Assembly: GCA_029260615.1 (NCBI GenBank)
Contig: JAJDCX010000034.1
Span: forward strand, 62,001-126,000
Length of the DNA stretch: 64,000 nt
Reading direction: 5' to 3'
Source of the DNA: Phycisphaeraceae bacterium
GTDB taxonomy: Bacteria; Planctomycetota; Phycisphaerae; Phycisphaerales; Phycisphaeraceae
In this document: positions 34,076 through 42,966 of the stretch, one piece after another
Layout of the letters: every line of letters starts with the position of its first letter
How positions within the stretch are numbered: the first letter of the stretch is position 1
The notes under the pieces: model-generated
The model's database searches: none
Told to the model about the DNA's origin: nothing
Seen by the model: only the letters and a program-made list of their open reading frames with translations
Translations under genes and position numbers: made by a program

Positions 34076-35506
34076 TTATTGGGTGAAGCGGTGTTGCAGT
34101 TCGGGGAGGAGTTGTTCCAGTTGCATGCCGCGGGAGCCTTTGAAGAGAACAACGTCGTGTGGACGGATCAGGTCGGCGAGTTTGTCGGGGGTGTCGGCGT
34201 CTAATTCGGTGTGGTGGGTGAGGCCGGCGGATGGGTGGGCGTTGGTTAGTTGGTTGGCTGCGGTAGTCATGTGTGGGCCGATGAGTGTGATGTGCTGGAT
34301 CGTGCCTGACTGAGACATCTGCGAGAGTAAATTTCCGACCTCGCGGTGTGATTCTTCGGCGGTGCCGCCTAATTCGAGCATGTCACCCAGGACGGCGATG
34401 CGCCGGGCGTTGGGAGCTGTGGGGAAATTCGACAAGACGTGCAGGGCGGCGAGTGTGGAGTCGGGGTTGGCGTTGTAGGTGTCGTCGATCACGGTGAGGG
34501 GGCCGAAGTGTTTGACCTCCATGCGGCCGGGCATGGGTTGGATATGCTCGAGTGAGGTTTTAATTTGTTCGTCTGGGACACCCATGGACCTGCCGACTTG
34601 GACGGCTGCGAGTGCGTTGTTGATGTCGTGGGGTGCGATCAGTGGAAGGTCAATGTATTCGGTGTCGCTGATGGGGAAGCGTTGGCGGTCACCGAGATTT
34701 TTCGGTTGTTGTGATGTATTTAAATCGAGGCCGTAGGTGACGGCGTTGGTGTTGGGGTTGAATGATTTTGTTTTGGTGACCCAGGGGTGGGCGTTGGATT
34801 CGATGAACACTTTTGCTTGTGGGGGGAGGTGCTGGGTGATGGCGGCTTCTTCTTCTGAAACGCCTTGGAGGTCGCCAAAGAATTCGAGGTGCTCTTTGCC
34901 GATGCAGGTGATGACGGCGGAGTCGGGTTGAAGGAGGTCGCCTAAGGCGTTGATCTCGCCTGGGTGGTTGGTGCCGACCTCGGCGACGAGGTAGCGGTCG
35001 TCGGTGGCGGCGGCGAGGATTGTGAGGGGGACACCCAAGTGGTTGTTAAAACTTTTGGGTGACTGGGTTCCCTTGAGTTTTGATGACAGGACGGTGTGTA
35101 TCAGGTGTCGTGTAGTGGTTTTGCCGTTGGAGCCTACGACGGCGATGACGTGGCAGCCCGAGGATCGGAGGGTTTCTCGGTAGGCGCGTGCGAGTTTATG
35201 TAGAGCGGCTACGGCACTGTCTACCAGGAGCAGGCCGGGGGCTTGGGCGTCTGTTGTTTGATCGTTGTGTTCGATGATGGCGAGGGTGGCACCGGCGTTG
35301 CTTGCGGCGGCGATGAATTGGTGGCCGTCGAAGTTGTCGCCTTTGATGGCGAGAAAGACCTGGCTGGGCTTGATGGATCGGGAGTCGATGCTTAGGCCGG
35401 TGAGTGTTGCATCGGGGTCGGTGGGTAGGGAAAGCCAGCGTCCGCCGGTGACGGCCTGAACCCACGACGGTGTCCAGCAATTGTGGTCGGTGGTATTTGG
35501 GGTCAT
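34076..35506 (-). CDS. murF: MurF, D-Ala-D-Ala-adding ligase
   Basis: 476 residues from ATG 35506, whose A overlaps the TAA of murE (TAATG). Mur ligase ATP site VVGSNGKTTTRHLI, central domain with EVGTNHPGEI and IGKEHLEFFG, and C-terminal domain with DDTYNANPDS. It adds D-Ala-D-Ala to UDP-MurNAc-tripeptide. The long gap before the ATP site and overall length are normal for MurF. Confidence 0.95.
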   Translation of the reverse strand: MTPNTTDHNCWTPSWVQAVTGGRWLSLPTDPDATLTGLSIDSRSIKPSQVFLAIKGDNFDGHQFIAAASNAGATLAIIEHNDQTTDAQAPGLLLVDSAVAALHKLARAYRETLRSSGCHVIAVVGSNGKTTTRHLIHTVLSSKLKGTQSPKSFNNHLGVPLTILAAATDDRYLVAEVGTNHPGEINALGDLLQPDSAVITCIGKEHLEFFGDLQGVSEEEAAITQHLPPQAKVFIESNAHPWVTKTKSFNPNTNAVTYGLDLNTSQQPKNLGDRQRFPISDTEYIDLPLIAPHDINNALAAVQVGRSMGVPDEQIKTSLEHIQPMPGRMEVKHFGPLTVIDDTYNANPDSTLAALHVLSNFPTAPNARRIAVLGDMLELGGTAEESHREVGNLLSQMSQSGTIQHITLIGPHMTTAANQLTNAHPSAGLTHHTELDADTPDKLADLIRPHDVVLFKGSRGMQLEQLLPELQHRFTQ

Positions 35507-37047
35507 TACGAATCCGCCTTTTGTTTGGCCCATTGTTGGAGGGCTAGAGCGGCGTGTTCGCGGTCGTCGAAGTGTATATTTTCTTTGCCGATGGTTTGGT
35601 AGTCTTCGTGGCCTTTGCCGGCAAGGAGGACGGTGTCCCCGGGGTTGGCGGCGAGCACGCTTGCCTGGATGGCTGTTGCGCGGTCGGGGATGACGGTGAG
35701 GTGGTTGATTTTGTCAGGTGGGACACCGGGGAGGGCGTCTTTGATGATGGCGTCGGGGTCTTCGGTGCGTGGGTTGTCGGAGGTGAGGAATATCTGGTCG
35801 GCAAGTCGGCATGCGGCTTGCGCCATTTTGGGTCGCTTGGTTTTGTCACGGTCGCCGCCGCAGCCAAACATGACGATGAGTTTTCCGGGGGTGACGGGGC
35901 GTAGGGCGGAGATGGCGTTTTCCAAGGCGTCGGGTGTGTGTGCGTAATCAACGAGAACGGCGGGGGGGTGGATTGCTTGAGGCACGTTGTCGTGGGTGCT
36001 TGGGGTGAAGGGCACACGTTCGAGTCTACCTGGGACTTGTGGGATGTTTCCCAGGCCTTGCTGGAGTGAATCGGAGAGGCCGGTAATTGATTGTGCTGCG
36101 GCGATGGCCTGGAGGGTGTTGCAGACGTTGTGTTCGCCGATGAGGGGGAGTTGGGCGGTGACATCTCCCCAGGGGCCGATGAACCGTGCGGAGCTGGTGT
36201 CGGCGCGGAGGTCGATGTCTTTTGCGAAGCAGGGGGTGCCTTGGTCGTTGATGGGTTTATCTTTTAGGGAGGTCCACCAGACGGGGCCGGGGTGGTCGGC
36301 GAGTACCAGTTTGGCGTGTGGGTCGTCGTGGTTAAGGATGGCGATGCCGTTGTTGGCGAGTTGGGTGAAGAGGATGGACTTGGCCTTGGCGTAGGCGGGC
36401 ATTGTTTTGTGGTAGTCCAGGTGGTCTTGAGTGAGGTTGGTGAAGACGGCGGTGTGGAAAGTGAGTGCGGATGCTCTGCCTTGTTCCAGCGCGTGGCTGG
36501 AGACTTCGGCTACGACGGCGCGGCAGCCTGCGTCGGCCATGCGTGACAATTCGCGTGAGAACTCGATCGCGCCTGGGGTGGTGAGGCTGGCGGTGCGTCT
36601 GCCTGCTTCGGTGCCGTCGTCGGTGTATATGGTTCCGATGACGCCGGTCTTTATGCCGGCGTGTTGGAGAAGATGCTGGATGAGTAGTGAGGTGGTGGTT
36701 TTGCCATTGGTGCCGGTGATGCCGATGAGAGCGAGGCGCTTGGCGGGTTCACCGAAGAAACGTTCGGCGAGTGTGCCGGCGAGGGGTTGATCGACCTGTG
36801 GGTGGTGGTACCAGGTGATGTTATTGGGGGGGGTGTAAGCGTCCAGGGGTTGACTGATAAGAGCGGTGGCCCCGCGGTCGATGGCCTGTTTGATATAGGT
36901 GGTGCGTTGGTCCGATCCGCCGCGTGCGATGAATAGGGTTCCCGGGGTGACTGCTCTTGAGTCGTCGCAGAGGTCTAAGAGGGCGGGGTCAGGTGGCCCG
37001 GTGTGGTGGGTAAGCCCAAGATCGCGGATGAGTGTTTGTAATTTCAT
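35506..37047 (-). CDS. murE: MurE, meso-diaminopimelate-adding ligase
   Basis: 513 residues from ATG 37047. ATP site GITGTNGKTTTS, central motif EVSSHALEQGR with TNLTQDHLDYH, and C-terminal VDYAHTPDALE. The specificity motif DNPR (TSDNPRTEDP) indicates meso-diaminopimelate rather than lysine, so the organism has ordinary Gram-negative type peptidoglycan, as now accepted for planctomycetes. It heads the operon murE-murF-mraY; the rest of the dcw cluster is elsewhere. Confidence 0.95.
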   Translation of the reverse strand: MKLQTLIRDLGLTHHTGPPDPALLDLCDDSRAVTPGTLFIARGGSDQRTTYIKQAIDRGATALISQPLDAYTPPNNITWYHHPQVDQPLAGTLAERFFGEPAKRLALIGITGTNGKTTTSLLIQHLLQHAGIKTGVIGTIYTDDGTEAGRRTASLTTPGAIEFSRELSRMADAGCRAVVAEVSSHALEQGRASALTFHTAVFTNLTQDHLDYHKTMPAYAKAKSILFTQLANNGIAILNHDDPHAKLVLADHPGPVWWTSLKDKPINDQGTPCFAKDIDLRADTSSARFIGPWGDVTAQLPLIGEHNVCNTLQAIAAAQSITGLSDSLQQGLGNIPQVPGRLERVPFTPSTHDNVPQAIHPPAVLVDYAHTPDALENAISALRPVTPGKLIVMFGCGGDRDKTKRPKMAQAACRLADQIFLTSDNPRTEDPDAIIKDALPGVPPDKINHLTVIPDRATAIQASVLAANPGDTVLLAGKGHEDYQTIGKENIHFDDREHAALALQQWAKQKADS

Positions 37048-37400
37048 GAGCCTCAAGCCCTTGGAGGCTCAGGATGTATTTAGCGTCTGGTTGATGAGCG
37101 GTTTCGTCGGCCGGAGGCTCTATATTATCGGCTGATTATAGGGGTACCGGGGAAACTTTTGTGACTGGGGTACTTTCGGCGGATGAGCTATGAAGCCGCG
37201 GCGTTTACCTCACCGGTCGATCAGGCGTGGTCGATGGGTGTAACGACTGTGGGGTTGGTGCTGCTGGAGGGTGTGAAAACGGTGAAATGTGAACGGGCAG
37301 ATGCTATCACGCGGGAACGGGTGTTTTACCTGGCCGCAGGGGGTGCGCGGTGGGTTTTGGGTTGGGTAGGTTGGGAGCGATGGGCGTGGGCGTGTTGCGT
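37048..37400. other. Intergenic region upstream of murE
   Basis: 353 bp between murE and the small leftward gene. It should hold the murE promoter. I see no convincing gene or clear operator. Confidence 0.4.
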
Positions 37401-37598
37401 TTAGGCGCACGCCCGCATGGTGGCTGCTGGTGCGATGCCGCTGCGGACCCAGACGCTGGATCGGCCGCGGTGTCCTTGCACGGTGGTGAGGCGGCGGAGG
37501 TAAGTCTTCAGAGCATCCTCATCGAACTTTACAAGGAACTCGCTCGAGGCCGAGCGGTTGCGTTGACGGATGAGGTCGATCATTTGCTGCTTGCTCAT
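37401..37598 (-). CDS. Small conserved-looking basic protein
   Basis: 65 residues starting MSKQQMIDLIRQRNRSASSEF. The start is well supported: GGAG lies eight bases before ATG 37598. The protein is basic, with a helical N-terminal half and an Arg/Gly-rich middle (VQGHRGRSSVWVR). No family is known to me; RNA or DNA binding would fit the charge, but this is a guess. It stands alone between murE and the FKBP gene. Confidence 0.55.
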   Translation of the reverse strand: MSKQQMIDLIRQRNRSASSEFLVKFDEDALKTYLRRLTTVQGHRGRSSVWVRSGIAPAATMRACA

Positions 37599-37870
37599 AC
37601 TTAAACTCCAGAGACGTGTCTGCCCGTTGGGCTGTTAATCCTTATCCCGTGGCGGCGTGACTTCGCGTCGCCTGCCTTGGATCGGACAGGTTTTGGATGT
37701 GTCTTGAGGGTGTAACTTAAGCGGACCTAATAACGTGTCGATGTGGGTGGGTTTATCCGATATCAGTGTTGTGTCCGAATATATTGTTCGGGACGGCGGT
37801 GATCCGTGTGTGGGTCATCGGTGGGTTTGTCCCGGTACATGCCGGTGTCCGGCTATGGAGATGTAGTGTC

Positions 37871-39082
37871 ATGGCGATGATCGTTCACAGCCCCCACGAC
37901 GGCCAGGCTGTCAAAGTCCGTGACCAGGATCTGGAGCGTGCGATCCGCGACAGCGAAGGCCGTATCTTTTATGCGGTTAAGCGCAGCGACGGGCAGGGGT
38001 ATTACGGCTCGTTCACGCGCAAAGGGTCTGATAAAGATGAGCAGCGTTGCCTGGATATGATAGACAAGACCCAGCGTGCGCATGATTCGGGTGCCGAGAG
38101 GTCTGCGCAGCAGATTCATGATGCGACAGGTAAGCCGTCGGGGCCTGGGATTATGCGGTGGGTATGGTTATTGGTCCTTGCGGCAGTGATCGCTATGGTG
38201 ACGTGGTATTTGGTGCGGCCCGATAACCAAGGAGAGGGAGTGGGGGGGGTGCCGGGGGATCAACACGTTCCGGCTGGGCCGGGTTCGGGGTTGGATGGTG
38301 GTGATGTTTCGTCTTTATTAGATGGCGGAGTAGGGGTAGTGGAAGGCTTTGGTGTGGGTGTTGGTGTAGCTGACCGTAATTACATCGGCACGGCTTCGGG
38401 GTTGCGTTACGCGATCTTGAGGCCGGGGACGGGTGAGGCGGCGGTTGCTGGGCGATATGTTCAGGTGAACTTTGTTGTTTCGACTCTGTCTGGTGAGTTG
38501 ATCGATCGGTCTGACCCTGGCGGTCCTGTTGGGTATGTTTTATGGTCCGGCCGGGTGCTGCGCGGGTTGGATGAGGGGGTGGCAGGGATGAGGGTGGGTG
38601 AGAAGCGGCGCTTGTTTTTGCCGCCGGAGTTGTTGTACGGCCGGTATCCCGGGTCGGTGACGTTGCCGGATACGGCGCTGCTATTTGATATTGAGTTGGT
38701 AGGGGTTTTGCCTGGGATTCGTTTTACCACGGACACGCTTGGCCACGGCTCGATAGCCCGTCCGGGTGATACGGTTCAGGTCCATTACAGGGCTTTTATA
38801 GGCCGGACAACGACCGCGTATGACAGCTCATATGATCGGGGCGAGCCGATCGAGTTTCGTATCGGTGCGGGTGAGGTGATTCAGGGGTGGGAGCTGGGTG
38901 TGATTGGTATGTCCGAGGGCGAGACACGTACGATCGAGATCCCGCCGTATCTGGGTTATGGCGAGCGTGGAGCGGCGGGGGTTATTCCGCCAGGCGCGGA
39001 GTTGAGGTACATCATCGAGCTTGTCAAAGTGACGGGTCCGGCCTCACGTTATGCGGACGTCGGGTTTGACCAGGGCGGGTGA
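37871..39082 (+). CDS. Membrane-anchored tandem FKBP-type peptidyl-prolyl isomerase
   Basis: 403 residues from ATG 37871. A cytoplasmic N-terminal region (1-95) precedes one transmembrane helix (WVWLLVLAAVIAMVTWYLV) and a Gly/Val-rich linker. Two FKBP domains follow. The first (about 175-285) has GLRYAILRPGTG and VLRGLDEGVAGMRVGEKRR. The second (about 290-390) has VIQGWELGVIGMSEGETR and IPPYLGYGERGAAGVIPPGAEL, the better preserved active site. The first domain is degenerate. It probably folds exported proteins. Confidence 0.85.
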   Translation: MAMIVHSPHDGQAVKVRDQDLERAIRDSEGRIFYAVKRSDGQGYYGSFTRKGSDKDEQRCLDMIDKTQRAHDSGAERSAQQIHDATGKPSGPGIMRWVWLLVLAAVIAMVTWYLVRPDNQGEGVGGVPGDQHVPAGPGSGLDGGDVSSLLDGGVGVVEGFGVGVGVADRNYIGTASGLRYAILRPGTGEAAVAGRYVQVNFVVSTLSGELIDRSDPGGPVGYVLWSGRVLRGLDEGVAGMRVGEKRRLFLPPELLYGRYPGSVTLPDTALLFDIELVGVLPGIRFTTDTLGHGSIARPGDTVQVHYRAFIGRTTTAYDSSYDRGEPIEFRIGAGEVIQGWELGVIGMSEGETRTIEIPPYLGYGERGAAGVIPPGAELRYIIELVKVTGPASRYADVGFDQGG

Positions 39083-39166
39083 CGGACTCGTCTGCTTGGT
39101 TGTGGCTGATCCGCGTCAGATCGGGTCCGGCTGATTGATGCTGCGGATGGCGTTACACTCTTAGGC

Positions 39167-40918
39167 ATGTTCAAGCGGATCGTCGTAGTCATCCTAGTGG
39201 TGTTTTCGTTGCCGTTTATCATCGGTGTTGGGGATCCGATGCCCAAGGCCGATTTCGTTTATGTCGAGGTCGCCGAGTACAACAGCCGTGACCCTCAGCG
39301 GATGACTTACCTGGCGGATATCCGTCTGGCGCGTCGGTTGTTTGAGACGCTGGTCGATCTGGACTTCAACGATCTATCGAGGAACCCGGGCGCGGCCGAG
39401 CGGTGGGAGGTGTCGGAGGATGGTCGGACGTATACGTTTCATATCCGTGAGGATGCGTACTGGTCCAACGGCGACCGGTTGACATCCCATGACTTTATAT
39501 ATGCGTGGCGTCGTGCGGTGCTGCCGGATACGGCGGCGGGGTACGCCCTTTTTCTTTTTGCGATCGAAGGTGCGCAGGATTTTTACGCCTTCCGTGAGGC
39601 CCAGCTTGCGGCGTACATTGAGCGGGCCAAGGTAGAGGGTGGCAGCGAAGAGGCGGCGAAGGGGTTGTGGGTAGAGGCGCTTGAGAAGTTCGACGAGATG
39701 GTCGGTGTGCGAGCGGTTGATGACAAGACGCTTGAGGTAACGATCAAGCAGCGGACTGAGTATTTTCTGGACCTGGTTGCTTTTGCAACCTACATGCCGG
39801 TGCATGCGGCGAGTGTTGAGGCTGGGGTGACCTATAGTGCGGAGAGCGGCAGGCGGCTGGATGATCCGACGTATTGGAACGATCCTAAGCGTCTGATTGG
39901 TAACGGGCCGTATGTTTTGAGTAAGCGGAAGTTTCGTCAGTACAGTTATCTCACGGCCAACCCGCACTACTGGAACCGGGATTCACTGAAGAACCAATCG
40001 GTGCTTGCGAGGATTATTGGCGACGACATGGCGATGCTGATGGCGTACGACCAAGGGGTGGTGGATTATGTCCCGTTGATTTCGGTGGAGATGGCGCACG
40101 ATCTGGTGGTGCAGGAGAGGGATGATGTGCACGTCTTCCCGTTGGCGGGGACTTATATCTATAACTTTAACTGTCAACAGAAATTGAATAACGGCGAGCC
40201 GAACCCGTTGGCGGATTGGCGTGTGAGGCGGGCGTTGTGTACAGCGATTGATCGCAAGCAACTGGGGGAGATGGTCACGCGGATGAACGAGCCGCCGGCG
40301 TACAGCTTTGTTCCACCGGGCTCGTGTGCGGGGTACGAGCCCCCTGTTGATGTGGCACCGCGGTTTGACCCGGAGGCCGCGCGGGCTCTGTTGTCCGAGG
40401 CGGGTTATGCCGACGGCTCTAAGATCACCGGGCTGAGTATCCTTTATAACACGGGGTCTGGGCACGACCGGGTAGCGCAGGCGGTTAAGAAGATGTGGGA
40501 AGAGCATCTGGGTGTGGTGGTGACGCTTGACGGTGTCGAGTCGAAGATCAGTTCGCAGCGGAGCCGAAGCCAGGACTACACGATCCGTCGTGCTGGGTGG
40601 TATGGGGATTACGCCGACCCGACGTCGTGGCTGGACATACGTTCGAGTAAGGATGAGAACAATACGACCAAGTGGTCGAACCCTGAATATGATGCGTTGC
40701 TTGCGGAGGCGGCTGGCACAGAGGCACCGGATGAACGGATGCGTTTGCTGCGGGAAGCCGAAGCGATCATGCTCAAGGAATGCCCGCAGGCGGTTCTTTA
40801 CCATTATGTAGGCGTGTCGTTGTACGACCCCAAGCGTGTTAAGGGGCTGAAACTTAATGCGTGGACGCGGGATCGCTTCGAGCAAGTGAGCGTGATCGAT
40901 CAGGGCGGGAACGAATAA
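39167..40918 (+). CDS. oppA: Oligopeptide-binding protein (solute-binding family 5)
   Basis: 583 residues. An N-terminal signal/anchor segment is followed by the family-5 binding fold: VSEDGRTYTFHIREDAYWSNGDRLTSHDFIYAWRR is typical (seen about residues 83-118), with the later GNGPYVLSKRK and NPHYWN. It delivers peptides to an ABC importer. The permease oppB follows by 15 bp. It is normal in length and probably lipid- or helix-anchored. Confidence 0.9.
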   Translation: MFKRIVVVILVVFSLPFIIGVGDPMPKADFVYVEVAEYNSRDPQRMTYLADIRLARRLFETLVDLDFNDLSRNPGAAERWEVSEDGRTYTFHIREDAYWSNGDRLTSHDFIYAWRRAVLPDTAAGYALFLFAIEGAQDFYAFREAQLAAYIERAKVEGGSEEAAKGLWVEALEKFDEMVGVRAVDDKTLEVTIKQRTEYFLDLVAFATYMPVHAASVEAGVTYSAESGRRLDDPTYWNDPKRLIGNGPYVLSKRKFRQYSYLTANPHYWNRDSLKNQSVLARIIGDDMAMLMAYDQGVVDYVPLISVEMAHDLVVQERDDVHVFPLAGTYIYNFNCQQKLNNGEPNPLADWRVRRALCTAIDRKQLGEMVTRMNEPPAYSFVPPGSCAGYEPPVDVAPRFDPEAARALLSEAGYADGSKITGLSILYNTGSGHDRVAQAVKKMWEEHLGVVVTLDGVESKISSQRSRSQDYTIRRAGWYGDYADPTSWLDIRSSKDENNTTKWSNPEYDALLAEAAGTEAPDERMRLLREAEAIMLKECPQAVLYHYVGVSLYDPKRVKGLKLNAWTRDRFEQVSVIDQGGNE

Positions 40919-40933
40919 CGACGGGAGCGTTTG

Positions 40934-41872
40934 ATGGTACGGATGATCTTTTGGCGGTTGTTGCAGTTCCCATTGATTCTGGGCATGATTTTTGTTGTCA
41001 CGTTGACGCTGGCGTGGGTTGTGCCGGGCGACCCGCTGGATACGGATGACGGCCGAGAGATCGCGCCTGAAATCAAGGCGGCGATGCTCAAACAGTACAA
41101 CATGGATGCCGGGCCGATTCACTTTGGGATCAGTTATCTCAAGGGTGTGGCGATGGGTACAGATCGTGGTTGGCCTGACTTTGGGCCGTCACTGGCTTAC
41201 AAGGAAGAGCGCGTCGTTGATATGATCGGGGGGAGTTTGCCGGTGAGTGTGATGCTGGGTTCATCGGCTTTGGCGGTGGCGTTATTCATCGGGACGTTGT
41301 CGGGCGTGATTGGGGCGCTTCGTCCGGGTGGGTTGATAGATTTATCGAGTCTGGGTGTTGCGTTGTTGGGTATCAGTTTGCCGAACTTTGTGACGGGGTC
41401 GATCCTGCTGGCGGTATTTGCGGGTGCATTTAAGATGTTGCCGGCGGGGGGTTGGGAATCGCCCTGGCATATCATTCTCCCCGCGGTGACATTGGGGATC
41501 GCGCCGGCGGCGTACATTGCGCGGCTGGTCCGGTTGGGGTTGGCGGATATCATGTCCAGCGACTATGTGCGGACAGCGCGGGCCAAGGGTTTGTCGCGGC
41601 ACAAGGCGCTTTTTGAACATGCCTTGAAGGTTGCGTATCTACCGGTGCTGAGTTTTATGGGGCCGGCGGCGGCGAGTGTGATGACCGGGTCGTTTGTCGT
41701 TGAGAAGCTATTTAATATCCCGGGGATGGGCGAACACTTTGTCAACTCCGTCATCAACAAAGATCAGTTCCTGATCCTTGGGGTGGTGCTGACTTTTTCG
41801 ACGATGTTGGTGATGTTTAATCTGGCCGTTGACGTGGCTTATGCGTGGATCGATCCGCGTATTGAGTTGTGA
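40934..41872 (+). CDS. oppB: Oligopeptide ABC transporter permease OppB
   Basis: 312 residues from ATG 40934 (GGGAG six bases upstream). Six membrane segments and the BPD_transp_1 EAA-like loop DYVRTARAKGLSRHKALFEHALK. The N terminus WRLLQFPLILGMIFVVTL is that of the OppB/DppB subfamily. OppC and the ATPases OppD/OppF do not follow; the next gene is lgt on the other strand, so the transporter must be completed elsewhere. Confidence 0.93.
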   Translation: MVRMIFWRLLQFPLILGMIFVVTLTLAWVVPGDPLDTDDGREIAPEIKAAMLKQYNMDAGPIHFGISYLKGVAMGTDRGWPDFGPSLAYKEERVVDMIGGSLPVSVMLGSSALAVALFIGTLSGVIGALRPGGLIDLSSLGVALLGISLPNFVTGSILLAVFAGAFKMLPAGGWESPWHIILPAVTLGIAPAAYIARLVRLGLADIMSSDYVRTARAKGLSRHKALFEHALKVAYLPVLSFMGPAAASVMTGSFVVEKLFNIPGMGEHFVNSVINKDQFLILGVVLTFSTMLVMFNLAVDVAYAWIDPRIEL

Positions 41873-41898
41873 CACTTGAGTTGGTTGTGGCTGGGCGG

Positions 41899-42918
41899 TC
41901 AGGCTTTGGCTGCCTGTTTATTGGTGGGCAACCACCCGCCCATGACGGTGGATTTGCTTTTCATTGAAACGATCAGCAACACGGCCCCGAAGGCGAGGAG
42001 CAGGGCGCTTAGCCATTGTCCGCGTGTGATGTGGAGTGTGGCGAATTCTTTGTCTATCAGGTGTGCGTCGGGCATGCGGAAGAATTCGTTGGCGATGCGC
42101 ATCACGGCGTAGACCATCGCGCATGTGCCGGCGATCACGCCGGGCTTGCGGGGTTTGATCCAGATGATGGCCAACACGGCTAGGACGACCAGGCCTTCGG
42201 ACACGCCGGCGTAAAGTTGTGAGGGGTGTCTTGGTGTTAAGAAGGGTTCGGCTGCACGGCTGACTACCGCGTCGCCTTTTTGTATCAGTTCGACCACGGT
42301 CCAGCGATCCCATGACAGCAGGCCGGGGATAACCGAGCCGGGCGGAGGGAGCGCTGCGAAAACTTTGCTCAACAGGGAGGGGTCTGCGTCCATTAATTCT
42401 TGTGGGAACTTGACGGCCAGAGGGAAACTTGCATCGCAGGGACGGCCCAGCAGTTCGCCGTTGATAAAATTGGCGATTCGGCCGAAGAACACACCGAGCG
42501 GCGCGGTGAATGCGAACAGGTCGGCGAGGTAGAGGAAGTTGTGTTTGTGTCGATAGGCGAAAAATAGACAGCCCAGAAGCGCCCCGATCATTCCGCCGTG
42601 GCTAGCCATGCCGCCCTTGTTGATAGCTAGTACGTCCCAATAGGGAAGGGTGTTGGAAAACTCCCAGAGCATTTCGGGCTTGTATAGAAGGACGTAGCCG
42701 AGTCGGCCGCCTAGGACGATCCCGATGGCGACGGCGACGACCAGGTCGGCGGCGTGTTGGGGTTTGAGTGTGGAGATGCCGACGCGGCAGACTCGTTTGA
42801 CCATGAGGTAGGCGACGAAGAACCCGGCGAGGTAGGACAGGCCGTACCAGCGGATCGGGACCGGGCCCAGCTCAACTAAAATGGGGCTGAGGTTGTGTAG
42901 CCAAACCGCGAGAGTCAT
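41899..42918 (-). CDS. lgt: Prolipoprotein diacylglyceryl transferase
   Basis: 339 residues, about seven membrane segments. The Lgt signature appears as GRIANFINGELLGRP; other conserved parts are GGMASHGGMIGALLG and a late RHPSQLYAGVSEG. It transfers diacylglycerol from phosphatidylglycerol to lipobox cysteines and would lipidate the many lipoproteins of this window. It is longer than the usual 260-290 residues because of an insertion around 180-230. Confidence 0.94.
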   Translation of the reverse strand: MTLAVWLHNLSPILVELGPVPIRWYGLSYLAGFFVAYLMVKRVCRVGISTLKPQHAADLVVAVAIGIVLGGRLGYVLLYKPEMLWEFSNTLPYWDVLAINKGGMASHGGMIGALLGCLFFAYRHKHNFLYLADLFAFTAPLGVFFGRIANFINGELLGRPCDASFPLAVKFPQELMDADPSLLSKVFAALPPPGSVIPGLLSWDRWTVVELIQKGDAVVSRAAEPFLTPRHPSQLYAGVSEGLVVLAVLAIIWIKPRKPGVIAGTCAMVYAVMRIANEFFRMPDAHLIDKEFATLHITRGQWLSALLLAFGAVLLIVSMKSKSTVMGGWLPTNKQAAKA

Positions 42919-42966
42919 GGTGTGTGTGTCAGGTGGTTGGTGTGGCCGTGTTGATTAGTTTAGGTA

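Noticed and set aside
38070-38090. GTGCGCAT inside the FKBP gene as a fourth composite element
   Set aside because: Single coding near-match without the 25-nt box or the 111-bp partner site.
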